A stretch of DNA of 64,000 bases from Actinomadura kijaniata NBRC 14229. GTDB taxonomy: Bacteria > Actinomycetota > Actinomycetes > Streptosporangiales > Streptosporangiaceae. The stretch covers positions 1 through 64,000 of the forward strand of contig NZ_BCQR01000016.1 of NCBI RefSeq assembly GCF_001552175.1, in the 5' to 3' direction. Position numbers and translations under genes: made by a program. Under the pieces are notes generated by a model. That model was not told where the DNA came from, searched no databases, and saw only the letters and a list, made by a program, of their open reading frames with translations. Below, piece after piece: positions 23,400 to 33,000 of the stretch. How positions within the stretch are numbered: the first letter of the stretch is position 1; each line of letters begins with the position of its first letter.

Positions 23400-25349
23400 G
23401 TGACCGAGCCGCCGGAGCTGGTAACCAGCTGGGTCGTCGACGTTAGCGACGACCCCATGGTGAAATCGATGGACCGGCCCGCTCTGGTGTGGTTCCGCGA
23501 CGCTGTGTACCTGTTCTACCGGCAGGCGGGATCGGATGAGCTTCGCTACTGCACCTCGACCGACGGCATGCTCTGGTCCGCGTCGCAGTCGCTGACCGCG
23601 AAGACCGGCCTGACGGGCATCGACACACCCGTGCCCGTGGTCGTCGGCGAGCGGCTCGCCGTGATCGTCCGGGGAACGCCCAAGGAGGAGTCGCAGTCGA
23701 TGTGGCTCTGCTCCACCCTCGACGGGGACGCCTGGACCGAGCGGTCCCAGGTTCCGGCTCTGACTTCCCACCAGCCGGCGCCCGTGGTCTTCCTGGAGGA
23801 GCTGTACCTGTTCTATCGAGGTGCCTCCGCCGCCGGCACGGTGTACGTCCTCGTCGGCGACGGTGAGCGATGGCAGCGTCCCCAGGAGAACATCACCGCC
23901 ATCGACGACCGCTGCCGCACCAAGGCGACCCCGTTCCCGGTGGTCTTCGAGGATCGCCTGCACGTGCTGGCTCACCGTCCCTCCGACAGCCGTCCCTGGT
24001 ACCTCAGCACGGGGAACGGGTGGGACTGGTCGGACTTCGGGTTGCTCGGTGAGGGCGCTTCCCTGATGCCGCCGACGGCGGCGGTGCACGGGTCCTCGCT
24101 GTACGCCTTCGTGACCGACGGCCAGGAAGCGGGCCGCGAACGGCTGGCCGTCGCCGTGCGGAAGCGGCCCGACGGCCCGTGGTCGGCTCCGGTCACGTTG
24201 CCGCAACCACTGAGCGGGCCCGCCGTCCCGATGGTGCTGCCCGACCGCCTGGCGGTGGTGGCCCGCAGTCTCAGCCACCAGCAGGTCTACAGGATCGCCG
24301 GTACGACCGACGGAACCACCTGGCGGTACGAGATCGGCCAGAGCGTCGTCTCGGCCGCCGCATCACCACCCGCCGTCCTACCCCGCGGGTACCATGCGAC
24401 GCTGGCCCACCAGGACCCGGACCAGGCGATCCACACCAGGGACGTGCTGGCCCCCGACCCCTGGGGCTTCCCGGTCCAGGACGTGCCGGGGGCACTGGAC
24501 CGGATTCGGGAGACGGGGGAATACCGGGTCACGCTGTTCGACAACTTCACCAGCAGCGTGCCGAACCACGTGCAGTCGATGGCACGCTACCGCGATCGTT
24601 ATGTCCTGCCACGCTCCGCCTCCGCCGGGCGGCCCGGCTGGGTGCACCTCACACCGTTGGACTTCGAAGGTCCGCTGCCCTACTCCTTCCCGATGCCGGA
24701 GAACGACCTCAACCACCCCGGTGGCTGTCAGGTGCTCGGCGACTACCTGGTACTGGCCGCCGAGAACGACGACCGGGGCGTCGTGCTCTGCTACGACCTG
24801 CGGCCGACCGCCTCTGGCGCCCTACCGATCCAGGTGGGCGCACCGATCAGGGCACCGAAGCGGGCCGGGGTCGCCGGGATGACCACGATCGGGACGGGCA
24901 CAGACCGGCGCTATCTGCTCGGCATCTACGACGGCGGCAAGGTCACGTTCCTGGAATCCACCCGCGCGCCGCTGTGGTCTCCCGACTGCCGGTTCACCGA
25001 ACGTTTCCGGGCCGACACCGGCTCACCGGGCCCGGACAGCATGGCACTGCTGACCGACACCTCCGGAGCGGTCCACCTGCTGTCGCTCACCTCGACCGAG
25101 GACGTGGGGAGTTACGCCGACGTCCTCTACCGCTACGAAGTCGACCTGACTGCCCGTACCCTCACCAAGAAGCAGGAGTACCCCAAGACGACCGTCAGCG
25201 GCGGCACCACCGCTTGGCTGCACTTCCGCTTCGGGGCCGGCGTCTACCTGTCGGCCCCCGACCAGATCGAACTGCTCTGCTCACAGCGCAACCCCTCGCA
25301 CTTCTACCGGCACGACCAGCTCAGCTTCAACGTGTTCCTCCCGAAGTGA
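23400..25349 (+). CDS. Large beta-propeller-like protein
   Basis: A 649-residue protein without signal peptide or membrane helix. The first 300 residues contain at least six blade-like repeats of about 45-50 residues with the pattern PA-V-F-x-LYLFYRG...W-x-S/x-Q: for example ALVWFRDAVYLFYRQAGSDE, PVVFLEELYLFYRGASAAG and FPVVFEDRLHVLAHRPSDS, often ending in DG-x-W. These resemble sialidase/glycosidase-type propellers, but I see no clear catalytic set. The C-terminal half (from about 370) has HPGGCQVLGDYLVLAAENDD and GIYDGGKVTF, another beta-rich domain. The GTG at 23400 has AGGAGG eight bases upstream; the open frame continues further 5' without coding character. It may bind or act on polysaccharide. 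Confidence 0.7.
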   Translation: MTEPPELVTSWVVDVSDDPMVKSMDRPALVWFRDAVYLFYRQAGSDELRYCTSTDGMLWSASQSLTAKTGLTGIDTPVPVVVGERLAVIVRGTPKEESQSMWLCSTLDGDAWTERSQVPALTSHQPAPVVFLEELYLFYRGASAAGTVYVLVGDGERWQRPQENITAIDDRCRTKATPFPVVFEDRLHVLAHRPSDSRPWYLSTGNGWDWSDFGLLGEGASLMPPTAAVHGSSLYAFVTDGQEAGRERLAVAVRKRPDGPWSAPVTLPQPLSGPAVPMVLPDRLAVVARSLSHQQVYRIAGTTDGTTWRYEIGQSVVSAAASPPAVLPRGYHATLAHQDPDQAIHTRDVLAPDPWGFPVQDVPGALDRIRETGEYRVTLFDNFTSSVPNHVQSMARYRDRYVLPRSASAGRPGWVHLTPLDFEGPLPYSFPMPENDLNHPGGCQVLGDYLVLAAENDDRGVVLCYDLRPTASGALPIQVGAPIRAPKRAGVAGMTTIGTGTDRRYLLGIYDGGKVTFLESTRAPLWSPDCRFTERFRADTGSPGPDSMALLTDTSGAVHLLSLTSTEDVGSYADVLYRYEVDLTARTLTKKQEYPKTTVSGGTTAWLHFRFGAGVYLSAPDQIELLCSQRNPSHFYRHDQLSFNVFLPK

Positions 25350-25476
25350 GCACCCGTCACCGAACGACCCAAAGCCGCGATCCCAGGCCAGGGACGGCCC
25401 GAACCGCAAGCCTGGGGCGGACGCCGGCGGGACCGAACCGATGACCTCCACTGGACGATCACGCACGCGTGTCGGC

Positions 25477-25724
25477 TCACGCTGTCGGCTTCAGCACGGG
25501 GTGGTCATGCATCCAGGCGTAGACGGCCTGATGCAGGATCCCGTCCCACAACGGCCGGTCATAGCGGCTGGTCATGGTCCCGGCGTGACCGAGCAGGCGT
25601 CCGACGCGGGCTTCGTCGACGCCGGCGGTGCGCGGCGGTGGCGATCCCGGCACGCAGCGAGTGCGCGGCCAGCTGCTCCACGACCTCGGGTGGCTGTCCG
25701 GCGTCGATGGCGGCGGCCTTGGAC
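25477..25724 (-). pseudogene. 3' remnant of a tyrosine recombinase, cut by an IS element
   Basis: The minus strand reads GQPPEVVEQLAAHSLRAGIA (the HxLR catalytic box), then after a one-base frameshift near 25628 TAGVDEARVGRLLGHAGTMT and SRYDRPLWDG with catalytic His and Tyr, ending at TGA 25477-25479. The 5' part is replaced by the left end of the IS5-family element at 25725. The gene is thus both interrupted and frameshifted. Confidence 0.7.
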
Positions 25725-25740
25725 GTCATCTCATTTGGTG
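25725..25740 (+). repeat. Left terminal inverted repeat of the IS
   Basis: GTCATCTCATTTGGTG, identical to the complement of 26580-26595. Confidence 0.85.
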
Positions 25741-25768
25741 GTTCGGCGGTAGCCTGCCGTTCGCGGAG

Positions 25769-26589
25769 ATGGTCGAACGGCTGGTGCCCGAGGAGTTGTG
25801 GGAGCTGTTCCAGCGGGTGGTACCGCCTGCTCCGGTCCGGCCGCAGGGCGGCGGCCGGTGCCGGTATGGGGACCGGGAGGTGCTGGCCGCGATCATCTTC
25901 GTGGCCACCACCGGCTGCGCCTGGCAGCGACTGCCGCCGGTGTTCGGTCCCTGCGGCCGCGCCGCGCACCGCCGCTTCAGCGAGTGGAGCGCGGCGCGCG
26001 TCTGGGCCAAGCTGCACCGCCTGGTGCTGGAGGAGCCGGGCGCGCGTGGGGAACTGGACTGGTCGCGGTGCGCCATTGACGCGGTCGGTGTCCGGGCGGG
26101 CAAAGGGGGGAGCTGACCGGCCCGAACCGGCTCGACCGCGGCAAGCCCGGGTCGAAGATTCATATGCTGGTCGATCGTGCCGGACTGCCCTTGTCCGTCG
26201 GGATTTCAGCCGCCAACACCCACGACAAGCCCGCCCTGCAGCCGCTGGCGCGAGGCATTGCGCCGATCCGCTCGCGGCGCGGGCCGCGTCGGCGCCGCCC
26301 AAGCAAGCTGCACGCCGATAAGGGCTATGACCATGCCGACCTGCGGCGCTGGCTGCGCAGCCGGGGCATCATCCCGCGCATCATCCCGCGCATCATCCCG
26401 CGCATCGCGCGCCGCGGCGTCGAGCGCTTGGACCGGCTGGGCCGACACCGCTGGGTGGTCGAGCGGACGGTGTCGTGGTTCAACGGCTTCCGCCGGCTAC
26501 ACCGGCGCTATGAACGCAAACCCGGGCACTTCCTGGCCTTCGTCGGCATCGCCGCCGCGCTCATCTGCCACCGCCGACTCACCAAATGA
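25769..26589 (+). CDS. IS5-family transposase, expressed by programmed frameshift
   Basis: Two overlapping frames. The first (25769-26116) has the DUF4096-like N-terminal domain (MVERLVPEELWELFQRVVPP, ATTGCAWQRLPPVFGP) and the first catalytic Asp in CAIDAVGVRAGKGG. The second (to 26589) continues ELTGPNRLDRGKPGSKIHML, holds the second Asp in ADKGYDHADL and the Glu in HRWVVERTVSWFNGFRRLHR. The frames join by a -1 shift at AAAGGGGGG (26102-26110), immediately before the first-frame stop, the usual slippery site of this IS group. A 12-bp unit is repeated three times at 26368-26403, giving IIPR-IIPR-IIPR where relatives have one copy. Confidence 0.85.
26368..26403 (+). repeat. Three tandem 12-bp units in the transposase gene
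   Basis: ATCATCCCGCGC is repeated exactly three times in frame, inserting two extra IIPR units between the catalytic Asp and Glu. Confidence 0.9.
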
Positions 26590-26595
26590 GATGAC
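26580..26595 (-). repeat. Right terminal inverted repeat of the IS
   Basis: CACCAAATGAGATGAC, the exact complement of the left repeat at 25725-25740. Confidence 0.85.
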
Positions 26596-26723
26596 CTCTT
26601 ACTCCATGACCCGGTGGGCCCAGGTAGACGGACCCGTTGGTGACTTCCATGCGGGCGCCGGTCACAGGACGGGACGAGATCGCGATGCGGCAGATCTCGG
26701 TGCGGGCGCCCCGCGCACAGGTC

Positions 26724-27338
26724 TCAGGCGAAGGCCGCGGCTTCCAGCATCGTGATGAGTGATTCGGCCGCGGCCTCAGCGTCATAGTCGGCGTCCTGCA
26801 GTCGCTCGCCGATGATCGCGTCGATCGCCCCGCCGGCGATGAGCGCGAGCGTGCGCAGATCCGTCCCCGGACCCAGACCGCGGGCCTGGCGGGCATCCTG
26901 CAGGAGGGCGGCCAGCGGCTTCCAGCGGGCTGCCGAATCGGGACGGCCGCCATTGATCATCACCTCGATGATCATGCGGGCGTGGCCCGGGCGCTCAGCC
27001 AGGTGCCCGACCATCCGCCGCACGTAGGCGGCCGGAGCCTGGTCGGCCGGCGCCGCGTCGACCGCCGCGCCGACGTCGTCCACCAGCGCGCCCAGCACGT
27101 GCGCGTGAGCTGCCGCCACGACCGCGTCCTTGGAGTCGAAGTGGTAGAGCACCGCGCCCTTGGTGATCCCCGCGGCCTGCGCGATCCGCGCCAGCGAGGT
27201 GGCGGCGTATCCGTGCTCGGCCACCAGGTTGATCGTGACCTCGATGAGCTGGTGCCGCCGCGTCCGCTCGATGAAGCTCAGCGGCCTGTCCTTGGTGCCC
27301 GGCTCCTGGGTGCCTGGCGCCGTGCGCCTTACTGCCAT
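26724..27338 (-). CDS. TetR-family regulator
   Basis: A 204-residue TetR-type repressor. The DNA-binding part is LIEVTINLVAEHGYAATSLA and IAQAAGITKGAVLYHFDSKD; the C-terminal half is a helical TetR_C domain (HLAERPGHARMIIEVMING, LIAGGAIDAIIGERL). Start chosen at 27338 (MAVRRTAPG); another ATG at 27356 is possible. Divergent from a membrane-anchored alpha/beta hydrolase, with two overlapping palindromic operators in the 78-base gap, so it most likely represses both genes. Confidence 0.88.
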   Translation of the reverse strand: MAVRRTAPGTQEPGTKDRPLSFIERTRRHQLIEVTINLVAEHGYAATSLARIAQAAGITKGAVLYHFDSKDAVVAAAHAHVLGALVDDVGAAVDAAPADQAPAAYVRRMVGHLAERPGHARMIIEVMINGGRPDSAARWKPLAALLQDARQARGLGPGTDLRTLALIAGGAIDAIIGERLQDADYDAEAAAESLITMLEAAAFA

Positions 27339-27370
27339 GCAACGACGGTACCCCATCTCCGCGTATTCTC

Positions 27371-27396
27371 TGACCATGCGGTCAAAAAATTGACCG
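27371..27396. promoter_or_regulatory. Double TetR operator
   Basis: TGACCATGCGGTCA (27371-27384) and CGGTCAAAAAATTGACCG (27379-27396, 7-bp arms) overlap and share a GGTCA half-site, giving three TGACC/GGTCA half-sites in 26 bases between the divergent TetR and hydrolase genes. Confidence 0.65.
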
Positions 27397-27416
27397 ATGT
27401 TCAGCATGGAGGGTCG

Positions 27417-28460
27417 ATGGACGACGTTGAGCAAGGCGAGCAGACCCAGGACGGGCAGGCCGTCGAAGCGGCGCGGCCGGCCGCGCGAGCGGCCGGCAAG
27501 CGCCGCCGTCGCCGGGCGTTGAAGATCACGGGCGGCATCGTCGCCGTGGCGGTCGTGGCCCTGGCCTTCGCCCTGCGCAAGCCGTCACCGGTGGGACACT
27601 GGAACAGCGCCGAGTCCCGCGCGGACTTCATGGCCGCCTACGACAAGGCGATGGCGAACATGCCGCGGGCCGCCGAGACGATCGACGTGCGCACCGACTT
27701 CGGATTCGTGCGGGCCTACCGGTACCAGGGCGCCGCCGACCGGGCCGAGCCGCTGGTGCTGCTGCCCGGCAGGGCGTCCGCCTCGCCGGTGTGGGCGGAC
27801 AACCTGCCGCATCTGCTCAAGATCGGTGACGTCTACACGATCGATCTGCTGGGCGAGCCGGGCAAGAGCGTGCAGGAGGCGCCGATCACCTCCGGCACCG
27901 ACCAGGCGGCGTGGCTGGACCAGGTGCTCGCGCATCTACCGGAGGAGTCCTTCCACGTGGTCGGGCTGTCGATCGGCGGCTGGACGGCCGCCAACCTCGC
28001 CGTCCACAAGCCGCGGCACGTCGCCACGCTGACACTGCTCGACCCCGTGTACACGTTCTCGAACATCCCGGCCGGCACGGCGATCCGCGCCATCCCCGCC
28101 TCGGTGCCGTGGCTGCCCAAGTCCTGGCGCGACTCGTTCAACTCCTACACCGCCGGCGGCGCTCCCGTGCAGGACGTGCCGGTGGCGGACATGATCGAGG
28201 CCGGGATGAAGAACTACACGCTGCACCTGCCACAGCCCACCCTCATCGGTGAGGAGCCGCTGCGTCGCCTCAGGATGCCGGTGCTGGCGATCCTGGCCGG
28301 CGAGTCGGTGATGCACGACGCCGCCGCCTCCCGCAAGGTCGCCGAGCGCGTGCTCCAGAACGGGACGGTGAAGGTCTACCCGAACGCCTCGCACGCGATC
28401 AACGGCGAGCACCCCGACGAGGTCGCCTCCGACATCGCCGCGTTCCTCGACGCCACCTGA
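27417..28460 (+). CDS. Membrane-anchored alpha/beta hydrolase
   Basis: A 347-residue protein with a basic cytoplasmic N-terminus, one membrane helix (about 36-55, ITGGIVAVAVVALAFAL) and an extracellular alpha/beta-hydrolase fold. The nucleophile elbow is GLSIGGW, the oxyanion region LLPGRASASPVW, the likely acid Asp lies in GESVMHD and the catalytic His in NASHAINGEHPDEV. It may be an esterase, lipase or lactonase; the substrate is unknown. The ATG has GGAGGG six bases upstream. TetR control by the divergent gene suggests induction by a small hydrophobic molecule that the enzyme could detoxify. Confidence 0.85.
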   Translation: MDDVEQGEQTQDGQAVEAARPAARAAGKRRRRRALKITGGIVAVAVVALAFALRKPSPVGHWNSAESRADFMAAYDKAMANMPRAAETIDVRTDFGFVRAYRYQGAADRAEPLVLLPGRASASPVWADNLPHLLKIGDVYTIDLLGEPGKSVQEAPITSGTDQAAWLDQVLAHLPEESFHVVGLSIGGWTAANLAVHKPRHVATLTLLDPVYTFSNIPAGTAIRAIPASVPWLPKSWRDSFNSYTAGGAPVQDVPVADMIEAGMKNYTLHLPQPTLIGEEPLRRLRMPVLAILAGESVMHDAAASRKVAERVLQNGTVKVYPNASHAINGEHPDEVASDIAAFLDAT

Positions 28461-29099
28461 ACGGTCGCCCGTTCGCCAAATCAGCGCGGTGCTCTGAGCA
28501 CGTTCGGGGCGACGCGTAGACGAAGACGAACGCGCCACGGATTGGCCGCGTTGCCCTGCTCGGAGCAGCCCGGCATCATGACCGACCGGTCGGCCACCAC
28601 GCAAACCGCGCTTGTGCGGCGGGCCGCCCGGTCGGTCGTGCGCGGAGGGCCTTTACCTCCAGATGCCAGACCGCCGCCGCAACCACCGCTGGTGATCGCC
28701 GGGTCAGTGTCCACACGCTGGTGCGCAAGCTCGCAGAATCGGCCGATGAGGCAGGCAGGGCTGCGCGCGACGCGCAACGTGCCGTCCCGCCCGACCGGCC
28801 AGCCCCTGACCAGGATCGGGTGCGTTACCGTCACGTTGTGAGCGGTCCATCCTCGCCGGTTTCGGCGACGGAATCGGCCCGGTGCCGCTGCGGGAAGTGG
28901 CTCATCCCGCAGCGATCCACGACCCGGTGGGGTTCGGGAGCATGCCGAACGGCGCCAGGGCGCCAGCGGCATCGAGCCGGGCCGCCTGCTCGCCGCTATC
29001 CTCGGCGGCCTCGCCACCACTGTTGTTGCGCTCGCGCTGAGGGCGTCCAGAGCGACGGTGTTAGCATCACGGCTTCCAGGGAGGCGGAAGGACACCGCA
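28461..29099. other. Intergenic, nothing supported
   Basis: About 640 bases. Open frames exist, including one that reads LLAAILGGLATTVVALAL in frame with the next gene, but without start signals or recognisable families, so no gene is called. Confidence 0.4.
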
Positions 29100-29372
29100 A
29101 TGATCATCTGGAAGGGCGATGGCGCCGCCGCGCTCGCCTATTTCGGCGTGTTCGGAGGGCTCGGCTTCTGGATCGGGGACAAGCTCGGACTGTGGCTGGG
29201 CGTGCTGCTGGGCGCCCTCCTCACCTGGGTCATCGGATACTTCACGAACGTGTACGACCTGCCCCCCGAAGACCGGAACCAGCACCAGCTGTGGTTCGTG
29301 CCGATCCAGTACTGGGGGATGGGTGGCACCGCCCTCGGCGTCCTCCAGGTCATCAGCCACCTCCTGTCGTGA
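29100..29372 (+). CDS. Small two-helix membrane protein
   Basis: A 90-residue membrane protein with hydrophobic helices at about residues 9-50 (AALAYFGVFGGLGFWIGDKL, LGVLLGALLTWVIGYF), a short polar loop with NVYDLPPEDRNQH, and a last segment around WGMGGTALGVLQVISHLL. A GGAAGGA Shine-Dalgarno precedes the ATG. Function unknown; no family recognised. Confidence 0.6.
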   Translation: MIIWKGDGAAALAYFGVFGGLGFWIGDKLGLWLGVLLGALLTWVIGYFTNVYDLPPEDRNQHQLWFVPIQYWGMGGTALGVLQVISHLLS

Positions 29373-29520
29373 CAGGCCGAGAACCTTTTCGCCCCGCCCG
29401 TCGCATTGACGTGGCCCCCAGCCAGCCGACGCTGGCGTCACCACCGTCCTGAAATGCCTATTCCACGACGAACACACCGTCGGCGTCGGCTACGGCTACA
29501 GCCCGTTCGGCCGCCTGATC

Positions 29521-29790
29521 GTGCACAGCGCGGCGGCCTGGCCCACCGACCCCACCACGCCCGAGGTCGCCGACCCGGCGCGGGCGGTCTACCGGTTCGC
29601 GCGGCTGGTCGACGGCCGGGTGGACCTGATCCCGCTCACCCCTGCGCGTGCGGCCGACGAAGCTGAGGACTCCGGCGCCGGGGATGTCGCCTTGACGCAG
29701 GCGCTCCAGCGCCTGCCCGCCGACCGTCCGCCCCCGGACCTGGCCACCTACGACCAACTGCTGGCCCAGCCCCGGAACCACCAGGGATAA
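29521..29790 (+). CDS. Hypothetical protein, start uncertain
   Basis: An 89-residue frame from GTG 29521. The same frame is open upstream and reads LKCLFHDEHTVGVGYGYSPF and GRLIVHSAAAW without a normal start codon, so the gene may use CTG at 29449 or be a truncated 3' end. The later part (RFARLVDGRVDLIPLTPARA) appears to be coding. No family or neighbour clue. Confidence 0.35.
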   Translation: MHSAAAWPTDPTTPEVADPARAVYRFARLVDGRVDLIPLTPARAADEAEDSGAGDVALTQALQRLPADRPPPDLATYDQLLAQPRNHQG

Positions 29791-30043
29791 GGCGCGGCTC
29801 CACACCGCTGCGGCCACGACGGGCCTACCGGGGCGCGGGCACCGGGACCTGCCACCTGATCATGACGGTCCACCTGCCGCCCGGACCCGCGGTGCCCCCG
29901 TGGCGCGCCGGAGCTCGGTTCCGTGGGCATGCGCGACACGACCGGGGCAGTTTACGTCCGTTAATGATCTACAATGTAAAGGTAGTCGGCTTTTTGATCA
30001 TGAAATCCTCCCGGGACCACACGATCTCGCCACCGGAACGCGC

Positions 30044-33000
30044 TCAGCCGTTCCCCGGCTGTGTGGATGTCGGTGAAGAGTCCGAGAGTGCTTCCTCGGG
30101 GGTCAGCGTGTGGCCGTGGCGGAAGGCGGCCTGGTAGGCGTCTTCGCTGAGATGCCGGTGTATCGCCTTGGTGATGCGGTCGACGTCGACCCGTTCGGCA
30201 GGGGGGAGTGGCATCCCCACCGACTCCCTGGCCGCGTGGGCGGCTCCTAGCAGTACGGCGGCGTATGTGTGGCGTCCCGCGAGGGCGTGTGCTCCCGCCA
30301 GTCCTTCCAGGGCCAGTGCCATGGCCCGGGGGTCCCCTGTGGTGCTGGCCGCGGCCCATCCGTCCGTGTGGAGGCGTAGGGCTTCGTCTGCGTCGCCGCG
30401 TATTTCGGCGATGAAGCCGAGTTCGGCCGACACGAGTGCCAGGCCGGGGGCGAAGGCCATCGTGGTCTGCCATCGCAGCGCGCGGCGGAGGTGGGTCTCG
30501 GCGGTGTCGAGTTCCCCTTCCCGGCGGGCGCCGAGGCTGAGGCCGATCTCGGCGTGGATCTCGCCGGAGCGGTAGCTGTGTTCGGCGGCCAGGCGCATCG
30601 CCCGCTGGTGGAGTTCCCGTGCTCGGGTGTGGTCTCCGGTGAGCATCGCGATGGTGCCCAGGCTGGTGAGTCGTTCGGCGGCTTCCGGCCACAGTCCGAG
30701 GTCTTCGGCTGCTTGCAGTCCTTCCTGGTGGAGTCGGGTCGCGTGGGGGTAGTCGCCCGCCATCTCGGCGAGTGAGGCGAGTGGTTCGATGGTCTGCAGC
30801 CGTCCCCAGGCGTCGGCGAGTTCGGTGAACAGGTCGGCGCTGCGCTGTCCGTCGTGGGCGAGCCGGTGCAGGTCGCCGCGTACGTGGGCTTGGTTGGCGC
30901 GGACGCTCAGCGCGGCGGCGGTGCCCCAGGTGTCGTCGAGGGCCTGGAATTCGGTCAGGGCCTGGTCGATGAGTTCTTCGCTGGTGGCCTGGTCGCCGAC
31001 GCCGAAGAGGGCGAAGCCGAGGAACCATCGTGCTCTGGCTCGTTCGCGCGGGTCTGTGATGTCCGGCAGCAGGTCGAGGGTGGTGTGGTGGTGGGCCTGT
31101 CTGGTGGTGTCGCCGACGAGGATGGTGAACGCCGCCTGCCAGGCGCGGGCGCGGGCCTGTGGTGATGGCGTGCGGGGTGGGTTGCGTCGGGCTGTGGCGA
31201 GTGCCGCTTCGATGGAGCGGCCGGCTTCTCGTAGCCGGCCGCGGAGGAACCAGTACCAGGCGAGTGCGTTGACCAGTCTGAGGGCGTCTTCGGTGGCGTC
31301 GTTCTGGACGGCGTCGTCGAGTGCGCGGCGGAGGTTGGCGGCTTCCAGGTCCAGGAGGCGCAGGTGGTGGTGTTGGTGGGGGCCGTGGAGTAGTGGTGCG
31401 GTGCGTTCGGCGAGGTCGGTGTAGTAGTGGCGGTGCCGTCGGCGGGTGTCCGCGGTTTCGTTCGCTTCGTGGAGCCGGGCCAGGCTGTAGTCGGCGACCG
31501 ATTCCAGGAGCCGGTAGCGGGGTTCGCCGGTGCTGTCGGTCATGACGACCAGTGAGCGGTCCACCAGGTGGGAGAGCAGGTCCAGGACGTCCTGGGGGTG
31601 GACTTCGGGTCCGGCGCAGAGGGTTTCGGCGGCGTCGAGCGTGCAGCCTTCGGCGTGGACGGCGAGGCGGCGGAGGACGGCGCGTTCGGGGCCGGTGAGC
31701 AGGTCCCAGCTCCAGTCGATCGTCGCGCGCAGGGTTCGCTGTCGGGGTGGTGCGCTCCGGTAGCCGGTGGCCAGGAGCCGGAAGCGGTCGTCCAGGCGGG
31801 TGACCAGCCCGCGTACGCCGAGCGTCCGGACGCGGGTGGCGGCCAGTTCCAGGGCGAGGGGGATCCCGTCGAGGCGGCGGCAGATCACCGCGATGTCATG
31901 GGCGTTGCCGGTGTTGAGGGTGAATCCGGGGGTCGTGGCGGCGGCGCGGGTGACGAACAGTTCGACGGCGCTGGAACGCGCGATGGTCGTGGGGTCGGTG
32001 TCGTGGGTGGTGTCGGGGGTTTCCAGCGGCGGTACGGTCCAGGTCGTCTCGCCGGGGATGCCGACCGGTTCCTGGCTGGTGGCCAGGATGCGCAGGGCGG
32101 GGACGCGTCGCAGGAGGAGGGTGGCGAGTTCGGCGATCGGGTCGAGGAGGTGTTCGCAGTTGTCGAGCACCAGCAGGAGCCGTTTGCCGGCGAGTGCCGT
32201 GGCGAGGTTGTCGGCGGGGGAGGTGGCGGGGGTTTCCTCGCGGAGGCCGAGCGTCGTCATGACGGCTTCGGCGGCGGCGTCGACCGTGTCGGTGCTGTGG
32301 GTGCGGCCCAGTGCGGCCAGTTCCACCAGCCAGGTGCCGTCGGGGAAGTCGCCGGCGAGGCGGGTCGCCGTTTCCAGGGCGAGTCGGGTCTTGCCGACTC
32401 CGCCGGGGCCGGTCAGTGTCACGTGTCGTGTGGTGGCGAGCAGTGCCGTCACTTCGGTCACGGCGTCGTTGCGGCCGATCAGTCCGGTCAGCGGGGCGGG
32501 CAGGTTCGTGGCGGGGCGGCGCGGGGGCGTGGGGGCGGTGGTGTCCGGGACCGGGCTCGGTGGCGGGTTCGGGGCTGGGGTCGGCGCCGGGTTCAGTGCG
32601 GGGTCCTGCGTCAGGATGGCCTGGTGCAGGGCGGTGATCTCGGGGCCGGGGTCCAGGCCGAGTTCGTCGGCGAGCCGGTTGCGCAGTTCCCGGTAGCGGT
32701 CCAGCGCTTCGCTGGTCCGGCCCGCGGCGTGGAGCGCGCGCATATGGAGGACGTGGAGGCGTTCGCGCAGCGGGTGGCGGACGGCGAGTTCGTGGAGTCG
32801 CGCCGCCGCGTCGAGGTGGTCGCCGAGGGTGATCTGGGCTTCGGCGCGTGCTTCGAGGGCGGTCAGGCGGGCCTCGTTGAGCCGGTTGATGATCGGGAGC
32901 GCGAACGCGGTGTCCTCGAACCCGGTGAAGGCCTCGCCCCGCCACAGCGCCAGCGCGTCGGTCAGGAGCGTCACGCGGGTTTCGGGGTCGTCGGTGGCGC

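Larger units (their letters stand above)
25725..26595 (+). mobile_element. IS5-family insertion sequence
   Basis: An 871-bp element bounded by perfect 16-bp terminal inverted repeats GTCATCTCATTTGGTG (25725-25740) and its complement (26580-26595). It carries one two-frame transposase. No obvious target duplication was found in the flanking bases, so the ends may be off by a few bases or one flank may have recombined. It interrupts a tyrosine recombinase remnant. Confidence 0.82.

Noticed and set aside
29940..30010. AT-rich promoter-like patch (TACAAT near 29971)
   Set aside because: It lies downstream of the SARP gene and upstream of nothing on the plus strand, so no transcript can be assigned.
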